A stretch of DNA of 64,000 nt, from positions 200,803 to 264,802 of the forward strand of contig JODU01000007.1 in the NCBI GenBank assembly GCA_000720845.1. Direction: 5' to 3'. Source of the stretch: Kitasatospora aureofaciens (lineage in GTDB: Bacteria; Actinomycetota; Actinomycetes; Streptomycetales; Streptomycetaceae). A program made the translations under genes and the position numbers. The notes under the pieces are model-generated. The model made no database searches, was not told the DNA's origin, and was given only the letters and a program-made list of their open reading frames with translations. Each line of letters begins with the position of its first letter. The first letter of the stretch is position 1. Shown here piece by piece: positions 8,565-15,809 of the stretch.

Positions 8565-9698
8565 TCAGCGGGTCGGCGCGTCGGCGGTGTGCAGGACGCG
8601 GAACCGGCCGGGTCGGGCCGGATCCCGGTCGACGACCTGGACCGGTGCCCAGACCCATTGCCACACGCCGATGTCCGGCGTACGGGAGAACCGGATCGGG
8701 CCCCGGGTTCCCTCGACCGAGACGCTCGCCCAGGACTCGGCCGTCGTCGCCCGGTCGGTGCCGCGCGAACGCAGCATGTCGGCGAGGACCGCCACCGTGT
8801 CGTAGCCCTCGAAGGCGACGAAGGAGGGCGCCCCGCCCAGCCGCTCGCGCAGGGCCGTCCCGACGCGCGCGCCGAGTGGACCGAGGTGCTCGGGAAGGTA
8901 GCGGAGGAACGGCACCGCGGCGCCGTCGTCACCCAGCGACGTGGCCCATGCGGCGAACTCCGGTTGCCCGGCCGGGGCGCCGATCAGGATGTCGGCCAGG
9001 CGCCGGTCGCGGCGCACGGACCGCACGATCGACACGGCCGGCTCGGGCAGGCCGGCCAGCACGAGCAGGGCGGTCGCGCGTCCGTCGACGAGTGCGTCGC
9101 ACAGGGACGAGGGGGTCGACTCCCGCATGTCGACGTCGATGACGGTGCCGCCGCGTGGAGCGAGGCGGTCGCGCAGGATGCGGGCGCCGGACGCCCAGTA
9201 GAGGCTCGGCTCGGTGGCGACGGCGACGCGGCGGTGGCCGGCGGCGAGGAGGAAGTCCGCGAAGGTCCGCCAGCCGTGGGACTGCGCCGGGGCGAGACGC
9301 GCGACCCAGGGCGTCGGCTGTTCGGTGAGCGTGTCGAGCACGGCCGACGAGCACAGGAAGGGCAGTCCGACGGCATCGGCCCTGGCGGCGGCGGCGCGTG
9401 CGACGACGCTGTGGTACTCCCCCGCCAGGGCGGCTACACCCAGCCGGGCCAGGTCGTCCACGGCCGCCGCGGCCCGGTCCGGATCGGCCGCCGTGTCCCG
9501 GACCACCAGTTCGAGTGGTGTGCCGCCGATGCCGCCGGCGTCGTTGATGTCGCGTACGGCCAGTTCCATCCCGGCGAGCAGGTGCCGGCCCGCCTCGTCC
9601 CAGCCGGGCCGGGTCAGCGGCGCGAGAGCGCCGATCCGTACGCGCGTGTCCGTCTCGTCCCGCCCCGGTGGAGGCACCTCGGTGATCATGCTCGACAT
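8565..9698 (-). CDS. Periplasmic-binding-protein fold protein (Leu/Ile/Val type) lacking a signal peptide
   Basis: 377 residues matching type-I solute-binding proteins of branched-chain-amino-acid transporters: VRIGALAPLTRPGWDEAGRH, LLAGMELAVRDINDAGGIGG, then VDDLARLGVAALAGEYHS and a late SFVAFEGYDTVAVLADMLRS. Normally these are lipoproteins or secreted. Here the start region (MSSMITEVPPPGRDETDT) has no hydrophobic stretch, no lipobox, and no alternative upstream start that adds one. There is no permease or ATPase gene nearby. A cytoplasmic ligand-sensing role is possible. Convergent with the serine hydrolase gene. Confidence 0.78.
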   Translation of the reverse strand: MSSMITEVPPPGRDETDTRVRIGALAPLTRPGWDEAGRHLLAGMELAVRDINDAGGIGGTPLELVVRDTAADPDRAAAAVDDLARLGVAALAGEYHSVVARAAAARADAVGLPFLCSSAVLDTLTEQPTPWVARLAPAQSHGWRTFADFLLAAGHRRVAVATEPSLYWASGARILRDRLAPRGGTVIDVDMRESTPSSLCDALVDGRATALLVLAGLPEPAVSIVRSVRRDRRLADILIGAPAGQPEFAAWATSLGDDGAAVPFLRYLPEHLGPLGARVGTALRERLGGAPSFVAFEGYDTVAVLADMLRSRGTDRATTAESWASVSVEGTRGPIRFSRTPDIGVWQWVWAPVQVVDRDPARPGRFRVLHTADAPTR

Positions 9699-9803
9699 TG
9701 CATCCGCCACCGGTGCCGGGGGCAACCGATTATGCGTCCCGTCGACACCGAGTCTCGCTCAAGGGGAGTCGGTCGCAGGTGAGTTGTGGCAGGATCCGCT
9801 GTC

Positions 9804-11231
9804 ATGTCGCCGCTCGGCACGTCACCGTCCGGCCCGTGGCCGCACGGGTCCGGTCGTCGTCTGTTCGTGGTGCTGCTCGTGCTGCTCCTGTCCGTCGGTC
9901 TCCTGGTGCGCGACGCCGTCGCGGCGGCCGGACCCGGCGGGTCCGGGGCCCCGGCGACGCCCGACCGCGCCCGCTACGACGTGGACCTCCGCTCCGACGC
10001 CGACGGCAGCCACTGGACGGGACGGCAGCGGGTGTCCTTCCGCAACGCGTCCGGCCGGCCGCTGCGCGAGGTGTACCTGCGTCTGTGGGGCAACGGCGAG
10101 GACGGGTGCGGCACGCCCGACGGGCCCGGCGCGCCGGGCGTCCCCTCCCCCGTCGTCGTGTCGGGCGTGCGCGGCGGCACGGCGGACCCGCTCACGGGGA
10201 ACTGCACGGCTCTGCGCATCGCCCTGCCCGAACCCCTCGCCCACGGGAAGCGGGCGTCCGTCGCCTTCGACGTCTCGATCACGGTGCCCGGCCGCAACGC
10301 CCGCTTCGGCCGCGAGGGCGCCTTCCGCTTCCTCGGCAACGCGCTGCCCGTGCTCGCCGTGCACGACGCGAAGGGGTGGCACCTCGACCCGTACGTGGCC
10401 GTCGGCGAGAGCTTCTACGCCCTCACCGGTGACTTCCGGGTGCGTCTCGACCACCCGTCGCACCTGGAGGTACCGGCGACCGGCCGCACCGTGGCCCGCC
10501 CGGCAGGCCCGGGCCGTACGGTGACCGTCTCCGTCGCGGAGCGCGTGCGGGACTTCGCCTGGGCGGCGGGGCCGTTCCGCACCGCCACGCAGACCACGCC
10601 CGGGGGCGTGCGCGTCAGGTCGTACTGGGCGCCCGGGACTCCGGCCGCGGGCGTCCGCCTCAGCCGCGCGGAAGCCGTGGCCGCGGTCGACCGGTTCGGC
10701 CGGGAGTTCGGACGCTACCCCTACGGCGAGATGGATCTCGTGATGACCAGCGGGTTCGGCGGCGGCATGGAGTACCCGGGCCTCGTCCTGCTGGGCACCA
10801 CGGAGGAGGGCGGCGCCGTCGTCCACGAGCTGGCGCACCAGTGGTGGTACGGCATCGTCGGCAACGACGAGTACGCCTCGCCGTGGCTGGACGAGAGCTT
10901 CGCCCAGTACGCCAACTTCCGCTTCTACGGCCTGGACACCCGCGACTGCTGGTCGGACGTCTACTGGCCCGACGACGGCACGGCGCTGACCGCCTCCATG
11001 GACTACTGGTCGCGGCACCGCGGCGAGTACCACCTGGTCTACACGGCCGGGCCGTGCGCCCTGGCCGACCTGGAACGCACCCTCGGCTCCGACACCATGG
11101 CGCGGCTCCTCAAGGGCTACGCGCGGGAGCACTGGTACGGCGTCTCCACCACCGGGGACTTCAAGCGCGCCGCCCAGTCCATGACCGACCAGGATCTCGG
11201 TCCCTTCTGGGAGAGCCACCGCATCAGGTGA
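9804..11231 (+). CDS. M1 family metallopeptidase, secreted or membrane-anchored
   Basis: 475 residues. An N-terminal hydrophobic segment (RRLFVVLLVLLLSVGLLV) is a signal peptide or anchor. The middle holds the substrate-side motif FGGGMEYPGL and the gluzincin zinc motif HELAHQWWYG, with a glutamate in PWLDESFAQY about 18 residues further on. These give the HExxH-x18-E pattern of aminopeptidase N relatives. The protein is about half the length of classical PepN, as in the secreted actinobacterial subgroup. ATG 9804 was chosen because AGGA lies 9 nt upstream; an in-frame GTG at 9786 is the alternative. Confidence 0.9.
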   Translation: MSPLGTSPSGPWPHGSGRRLFVVLLVLLLSVGLLVRDAVAAAGPGGSGAPATPDRARYDVDLRSDADGSHWTGRQRVSFRNASGRPLREVYLRLWGNGEDGCGTPDGPGAPGVPSPVVVSGVRGGTADPLTGNCTALRIALPEPLAHGKRASVAFDVSITVPGRNARFGREGAFRFLGNALPVLAVHDAKGWHLDPYVAVGESFYALTGDFRVRLDHPSHLEVPATGRTVARPAGPGRTVTVSVAERVRDFAWAAGPFRTATQTTPGGVRVRSYWAPGTPAAGVRLSRAEAVAAVDRFGREFGRYPYGEMDLVMTSGFGGGMEYPGLVLLGTTEEGGAVVHELAHQWWYGIVGNDEYASPWLDESFAQYANFRFYGLDTRDCWSDVYWPDDGTALTASMDYWSRHRGEYHLVYTAGPCALADLERTLGSDTMARLLKGYAREHWYGVSTTGDFKRAAQSMTDQDLGPFWESHRIR

Positions 11232-11238
11232 CGGCGGT

Positions 11239-12078
11239 TCAGGTCACGTCCAGGTCGGTGAACAGCATGTCGTGGTCCGAGTGCGTGGTGTGGACCACCC
11301 GGTGCTCGACGGGGGCGACGCCGCGCAGGAAGACGTAGTCGAACTTGCTCTGCCAGTCGGTCGTCGGCTCACAGGTGCCGACGGGCGAGGGATGGCACTG
11401 CGGGTCGGTGTCGGTGGCCAGCGCCCACATCGGGCCGAGTTCGGGGGCGTCCGGCACGGCGTTGAAGTCGCCGAGGACTATGGCGCGGTCCTGCCGGGCG
11501 ACTTCGGTGGCGAGGACGCGGACCTGGTCCTTCCTGAACTCCTCCTGACGCCGCTGGGCGAGGTGCGTGTTGAAGACCCGGACGGACCGGCCGCCCACCT
11601 CGGTGGTGACCGCGAGATACCCGCGGTCCTCGGATCCGCCGTCGGGGTATTCGACGTTGACCGGGTCCGTCACCGGCGCCGCCGACAGGATGGCCTGGCC
11701 GAAGCCTCCCGGGTTCCACGGTGCTCCCCCGCAGCGGCCCCAGTTCTCCAGGACCGTCCCGTACGCGACGTGGTAGACCAGCCCGTGGTAGGCCTCCAGG
11801 TAGTCCCGGATCCGCTCGACGTCACGTGCGCAGGCCTCCTGCACGCCGATGACCTGGGGCGCGTGCGCGGCCATCTCGGCGGCCCGGTCGAGGTTGCTCG
11901 CGTCGCAGGGGTTGCACAGGTTCCACGTCATGACCCGGTTCGGTACGACGTCCTTGACGGCCTCGACGGGCAGCGACCTGCCGGACAGGGCGCCGCCGGG
12001 GGCGCTGGGTCCCACCAGCGCCAGGCAGGCCAGCGCCACGGCGCATACGAGCAATCGCGAGCCGCTCCTGTTGAGCAC
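11239..12078 (-). CDS. Secreted endonuclease/exonuclease/phosphatase (EEP) family protein
   Basis: 279 residues. A signal peptide (SRLLVCAVALACLALVG, cleavage near GGA-LSG) is followed by the EEP domain. The four hallmark blocks are MTWNLC (Asn), GVQEAC (metal-binding Glu), VLGDFNAVPD (Asp/Asn) and TTHSDHDMLFTDL (Asp-His). Members are DNase I-like nucleases, sphingomyelinases or inositol phosphatases, and I cannot choose among them. The start is a GTG with GGAGG five nt upstream. The first ~65 codons of the longer open frame are rejected. Confidence 0.88.
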   Translation of the reverse strand: MLNRSGSRLLVCAVALACLALVGPSAPGGALSGRSLPVEAVKDVVPNRVMTWNLCNPCDASNLDRAAEMAAHAPQVIGVQEACARDVERIRDYLEAYHGLVYHVAYGTVLENWGRCGGAPWNPGGFGQAILSAAPVTDPVNVEYPDGGSEDRGYLAVTTEVGGRSVRVFNTHLAQRRQEEFRKDQVRVLATEVARQDRAIVLGDFNAVPDAPELGPMWALATDTDPQCHPSPVGTCEPTTDWQSKFDYVFLRGVAPVEHRVVHTTHSDHDMLFTDLDVT

Positions 12079-12249
12079 CGTCGCCTCCTCGGTGTGGACA
12101 CACATGGCAACCGACGTTTCCCCGTACGAGGTTATGGCACCGGTGCGCGGCCCTGGAGCCGCGGTGCCGTTCCCGCACCCCGGCCGGCCCGCGTCGCGGC
12201 GACGGCTCGCGGGCAGGTCGGTCAGCTGCCGCCGCGCGCGCGTGAGCCA

Positions 12250-12262
12250 CAACCGTCGGTTG
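12250..12262. promoter_or_regulatory. Inverted repeat CAACCG-T-CGGTTG upstream of lysR-type gene
   Basis: Perfect 6-bp arms around one base, centred 29 nt before the LysR-type start codon and between it and the divergent nuclease gene. LysR-family proteins commonly bind imperfect dyads in such divergent regions, so this is a plausible autoregulatory site. Confidence 0.4.
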
Positions 12263-12284
12263 GGCACGCCTTATGCTCGCTGCC

Positions 12285-13259
12285 ATGGATACCGAGGCGG
12301 TGCGCTCGTTCGTCCGCGCGGCCGAGCTGGGACAACTGCGGCACGCGGCCGACGAGCTCGGTGTGACGCAGCAGGCCGTCTCGAAGCGGATCGCGGCCCT
12401 TGAGCGCGCACTCGACGTCCGGTTGTTCACCCGCACCGCCCGAGGGGTCGAGCTGACCCTCGACGGGCAGGCCTTCCTCGCGCACGCGCGCAACGTGGTC
12501 GCGCATGCAGATCGCGCCGTCGCCGCGATCCGACGGGGCTCGCGGGCGCTGCGGATCGACGTTCTCGGCCTGCGGAGCGCGCAGGCCGTCATCCTGCACG
12601 ACTACTGGCGCTCGCACCCCGAGACCACGCTCGACGTGGTGACGCTCAAGGTCGACGACCCGCGGCTGGCGGTGGCCGCCGTGCAGGCGGGCGACGTCGA
12701 CGCCTCCTTCCGCTCGGTCACCGACCCGGCCGATCTGCCGCGCGAGCTGCGGATGATCCACGCGTTCCACTCCCCGCTGGAACTCGTCGTCGGCCCGGGA
12801 CACCCGCTCGCCTCCGCACGCACCGTGACACCGGCCCAGTTGCGCGGACACCGGATCTGGGTGCCCGGCATCGCGCCGGGCAGCGAATGGGCGGAGTTCT
12901 ACGAGGAACTCACCACGGCGTTCGACCTGCGCGTGGACGCCGCGGGCCCGAACTTCGGCAACGAGGTGCTCCTCGACATCCTGGCCGACTCCGACGACGT
13001 GGCCACCCTCGTGGGCTCGCGCGACCGGTACGTCTGGCCGACCGGCCACGACCTGCGCCGCATCCCGATCGCGGAGCCGACGCTCGCCTACCCGCTCTCG
13101 CTCATCCTCCCCCGCGAGAATCCGCACCCGGGCCTGCGGGCGGTCGTCAACCACTTCGCGGGCCTTGCCCCGTTGCCCGAGGACACCTGGCTGCCGTCCT
13201 GGGCAACGGCACCGCACCGCGACGACGGCGACGGCGACGGCGGTCACGACTCGCGCTGA
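12285..13259 (+). CDS. LysR family transcriptional regulator
   Basis: 324 residues. The N-terminal winged helix is standard (VRSFVRAAELGQLRHAADEL, then GVTQQAVSKRIAALERALDV and RLFTRTARGVELTLDG). The co-inducer domain runs from about residue 90 and is of the PBP2 type. ATG 12285 is the only start that gives the canonical N-terminus. It is divergent from the secreted EEP gene, with a small perfect inverted repeat 23 nt before the ATG. Its C-terminus ends in a low-complexity Asp/Gly tail (DDGDGDGGHDSR). The inducer is unknown. Confidence 0.92.
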   Translation: MDTEAVRSFVRAAELGQLRHAADELGVTQQAVSKRIAALERALDVRLFTRTARGVELTLDGQAFLAHARNVVAHADRAVAAIRRGSRALRIDVLGLRSAQAVILHDYWRSHPETTLDVVTLKVDDPRLAVAAVQAGDVDASFRSVTDPADLPRELRMIHAFHSPLELVVGPGHPLASARTVTPAQLRGHRIWVPGIAPGSEWAEFYEELTTAFDLRVDAAGPNFGNEVLLDILADSDDVATLVGSRDRYVWPTGHDLRRIPIAEPTLAYPLSLILPRENPHPGLRAVVNHFAGLAPLPEDTWLPSWATAPHRDDGDGDGGHDSR

Positions 13260-13286
13260 CGTCGCGAGGTCTCCGGAGAGGCGGTG

Positions 13287-13895
13287 TCACGCGCCCGACG
13301 CGTGGTGCTCCTGGTCCACGATCGTCTCCACGATGCGCATCAACCGCTCCCCCGCCCGGTCGATGCTGCCGTTCTGCGTGCTGACCTGTGCTCCTTCGAG
13401 CACGAAGGTGATCTGGGTCGCGACCTGCTCCGGGTCGGGCAGCCCCGCCTCGGCGCACATGCCGACCAGTCGGCGGGTCTGACGGGCCTTGTGCTCCTCG
13501 ATCACCTGTCGAGCGGGGTGGGACCGGTCGGGGAGTTCGGCGAGGGAGTTGATGAAGGGGCAGCCCCGGTACGAGAGCGTCGGCAGCCCGTCGGCGATGA
13601 AGCGGGCCAGGCCCAGGATCTGCTCCCGGGGCCGGCCGGGGTGTTCGGCCTCGACGCGGTCGAAGGCCGCCTGGTAGTCGGCGGCCAGGATCCGCAGCCA
13701 CTCGGCGACCAGGGCGTCCTTGGTCTCGAAGTGCCGGTAGATCGCCATCTTGGTGGTCTCGGCCTTCTCGGCGATCGCCTGCACACCCACACGCCCGATG
13801 CCCTCGCTCTGGAAGAGCTCCTCGGCCGCGTCGAGGATGCGCTCACGAGGCGGCAGCTTCGCCACTCTGCCCGGCCTGGCGGCGGTCGATGTCAT
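13287..13895 (-). CDS. TetR/AcrR family transcriptional regulator
   Basis: 202 residues. The HTH is at residues ~15-60 (RERILDAAEELFQSEGIGRV, AIAEKAETTKMAIYRHFETK). The C-terminal ligand domain includes YRGCPFINSLAEL, resembling the TetR_C_33-like group. It is divergent from an amidase gene, and the space between holds an 18-bp perfect palindrome that it very likely binds. No strong ribosome site precedes the ATG. Confidence 0.93.
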   Translation of the reverse strand: MTSTAARPGRVAKLPPRERILDAAEELFQSEGIGRVGVQAIAEKAETTKMAIYRHFETKDALVAEWLRILAADYQAAFDRVEAEHPGRPREQILGLARFIADGLPTLSYRGCPFINSLAELPDRSHPARQVIEEHKARQTRRLVGMCAEAGLPDPEQVATQITFVLEGAQVSTQNGSIDRAGERLMRIVETIVDQEHHASGA

Positions 13896-13961
13896 GCGTG
13901 CTCCGTGGCGTCCGGTCGATGGTGCCCAGTACTCCCTGCTACGGTACCAGTCCGTCCCACT

Positions 13962-13979
13962 CGATACCGATCGGTATCG
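13962..13979. promoter_or_regulatory. TetR-type operator, 18-bp perfect palindrome
   Basis: CGATACCGATCGGTATCG is fully self-complementary and lies in the divergent region between the TetR gene and the amidase gene. The half-site GGTATCGT recurs at 13993-14000, and a related GGTACC occurs at 13943-13948, so there may be a second, weaker site. Repression of both genes with release by the amidase substrate is the simplest model. Confidence 0.7.
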
Positions 13980-14022
13980 TCCGGGACTCACAGGTATCGT
14001 TCGTGTTCTGGGGAGAGTGGCA

Positions 14023-15483
14023 GTGAGAGTTTCCGAGTACGTGCGCCACGACGCGGTGGGGCTCGCGGAGCTGGTGGCCAAGGGCGAGGTGACTCCCGCC
14101 GAGGTGGAAGCCGCCGCGCGCGAGGCGGTGCGAAGGGTCGACGCGCGGCTCAACGCCGTGGTGGAGACCTGGCCGGCCGACGACCTCCCGGTCCCCGGCA
14201 GCACCCCGCTGGCCGGCGCACCCTTCCTGATCAAGGACTTCGGAGTCGCCATGGCGGGCCGGCGCACGGAGCTGGGCAGCCGGCTCGCGGCCGGGCACGT
14301 CGCCCGCTCCGACTCCTTCCTGATGCGGCGCTTCCGCCGCGCGGGGCTGGTGACCATCGGGCGTACCGCGACACCGGAGCTGGCCTACAGCATCACCACG
14401 GAACCGGTGCTGTACGGCCCGACCCGCAATCCGTGGGACCCGGGGCGGGGCGCCGGCGGATCCAGCGGCGGCGCGGGCGCGGCCGTCGCCGCCGGAGCGG
14501 TCCCCCTCGCTCACGCCACCGACGCCGCGGGCTCGCTGCGCATCCCCGCCGCGTACAACGGCCTCTTCGGGCTGAAGCCCACGCGCGGCCGGGTCTCCCT
14601 GGGCCCCGCCCTCGACGAGGGCTTCAACGGCCTGGCCGTCCAGGGCGGCGTCAGCCGCACCGTGCGGGACAGCGCGGCGCTGCTCGACCTGATACGCGGC
14701 CCGGAGCCGGGCGACCCCTACTTCGCCGAGCAGCCGTCCCGCCCCTACGCGGAGGAAGTCACGCGCCCGCCCGACTCGTTGCGCATCGGGGTCCTCGTCC
14801 AGGCGTGGGGCGGACGCCGCACCGCCGCACCGGTGGCCGAGGCGCTGGCGAGGACCGTGCGTCTGCTCGAATCCCTGGGCCACCGCACGGAGGAGGCCAC
14901 CGTCGGCCTCGGTGCCGACTGGGAGGACTTCGTGCTGGCCAACGCCCGGCTGTCGACCGCGAATCTGGCGGCCTCGGTCGACGACCTGGCCGCCGCCCTC
15001 GGCCGGCCCGCCGACTCCTCGACCCTCGAACCGGCGACGCTGGCCGCCCATCGCTACGGGCAGCGGGTCAGCGGCCCCCAGTTCGTCGCCGCCCTCACGA
15101 TCCGCAACCGCGTCGCCCGCAGCCTGGGCCAGTACTTCACCACCCACGATCTGCTGCTCACCCCCACCCTGCCGGAGCCGCCCCCGCGGCTGGGTGCCTA
15201 CGGCGAGGGTGCCCAGGCGCTCGACGGCCTCGGCTGGATCGACCGGCTCAACGACCGCTCGCCGTTCACCATGGCGTTCAACGTGGCGGGCACACCCGCC
15301 ATGTCCGTGCCGCTGGCGGCCGACCCCGGCACGGGGCTCCCGATCGGCATGCAGTTCGCCGCCGGTTACGGGCGCGAAGACCTCCTCTTCCGCCTCGCCG
15401 GACAGCTCGAACAGGCGCAACCGTGGTCGGACCGGACCCCTGCCGTGTGGGCGGGGGACCCTCCTGTTCCGGTGACGTCCTGA
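14023..15483 (+). CDS. Amidase signature family protein
   Basis: 486 residues with the Ser-cisSer-Lys catalytic set. The Lys is in APFLIKDFGVAMAG, the cis-Ser is in the glycine/serine-rich RGAGGSSGGAGAAVAAGA, and the nucleophile Ser is in DAAGSLRIPAAYNGLFGLKP. The C-terminal FNVAGTPAMSVPLA block is also typical. It hydrolyses a carboxamide; relatives act on 6-aminohexanoate cyclic dimers, aryl amides or peptide amides. The GTG start has GGGGAG seven nt upstream. The divergent TetR gene and palindrome imply substrate-induced expression. Confidence 0.92.
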   Translation: MRVSEYVRHDAVGLAELVAKGEVTPAEVEAAAREAVRRVDARLNAVVETWPADDLPVPGSTPLAGAPFLIKDFGVAMAGRRTELGSRLAAGHVARSDSFLMRRFRRAGLVTIGRTATPELAYSITTEPVLYGPTRNPWDPGRGAGGSSGGAGAAVAAGAVPLAHATDAAGSLRIPAAYNGLFGLKPTRGRVSLGPALDEGFNGLAVQGGVSRTVRDSAALLDLIRGPEPGDPYFAEQPSRPYAEEVTRPPDSLRIGVLVQAWGGRRTAAPVAEALARTVRLLESLGHRTEEATVGLGADWEDFVLANARLSTANLAASVDDLAAALGRPADSSTLEPATLAAHRYGQRVSGPQFVAALTIRNRVARSLGQYFTTHDLLLTPTLPEPPPRLGAYGEGAQALDGLGWIDRLNDRSPFTMAFNVAGTPAMSVPLAADPGTGLPIGMQFAAGYGREDLLFRLAGQLEQAQPWSDRTPAVWAGDPPVPVTS

Positions 15484-15602
15484 GCAGGTCGTCGACGGGG
15501 CGGGGCCACCGGCGGGCACCGTGCGGGCGCCTGCCGTGGGCCGGCGGCGGTGACGCGGAAAATCCGGGTGCCCGCGGGTCCCCGGAGCGTTATCTTCGGG
15601 AC

Positions 15603-15671
15603 ATGAACGTCATCGGCACCAGCACCTTCGCGACCGCGCGAGCGACCAGCTCGCCGGTTGCCGCCGTCTGA
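15603..15671 (+). CDS. Candidate 22-residue leader peptide, Ala/Thr/Ser-rich
   Basis: The ORF reads MNVIGTSTFATARATSSPV-AAV. It has five Ala, four Thr and three Ser codons among 22. The ATG begins seven nt after a TATCTT box, the arrangement expected when the transcript starts on the A of the ATG (leaderless translation). It ends 12 nt before a strong hairpin and 138 nt before the AlaRS-related gene. That layout is what a ribosome-mediated attenuator looks like. Translation is inferred only from this arrangement; no homologue is known to me. Confidence 0.45.
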   Translation: MNVIGTSTFATARATSSPVAAV

Positions 15672-15683
15672 CCTTCTCCTCTT

Positions 15684-15714
15684 CCACCGGCGACCGGAAA
15701 CGGCCCGTCGGTGG
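15684..15714 (+). promoter_or_regulatory. Strong hairpin with GAAA tetraloop, candidate attenuator
   Basis: The outer arms CCACCGGCG and CGTCGGTGG pair over nine positions (one G-U). After a small internal bulge the inner arms CCG and CGG close a GAAA loop, a stable GNRA tetraloop. No run of U follows, so it would have to act as an actinobacterial-type terminator or as a translation-coupling structure. Confidence 0.45.
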
Positions 15715-15809
15715 TTCCCGCGCGGCGCTCCGCCGCCCTCGCCTCGGTGCGAGGACCGCACGGTTCGTTCTCCGGTGCCCTCCCGCCCCGCAGCGAAGGA
15801 GTCACCCCC

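Larger units (their letters stand above)
15484..15809. other. Intergenic leader region of the AlaRS-like gene
   Basis: This 326-nt stretch has no gene of ordinary size. It contains a leaderless-type -10 box (TATCTT, 15591-15596, its last T seven nt before the leader ATG), a 22-codon leader ORF (15603-15671), a strong hairpin (15684-15714) and the ribosome site GAAGGAG (15795-15801) of the synthetase-like gene. Confidence 0.6.

Noticed and set aside
15600..15809. T-box riboswitch before the AlaRS-like gene
   Set aside because: I could not find the conserved T-box bulge sequence or a specifier loop arrangement, and the small ORF plus hairpin explains the region better.
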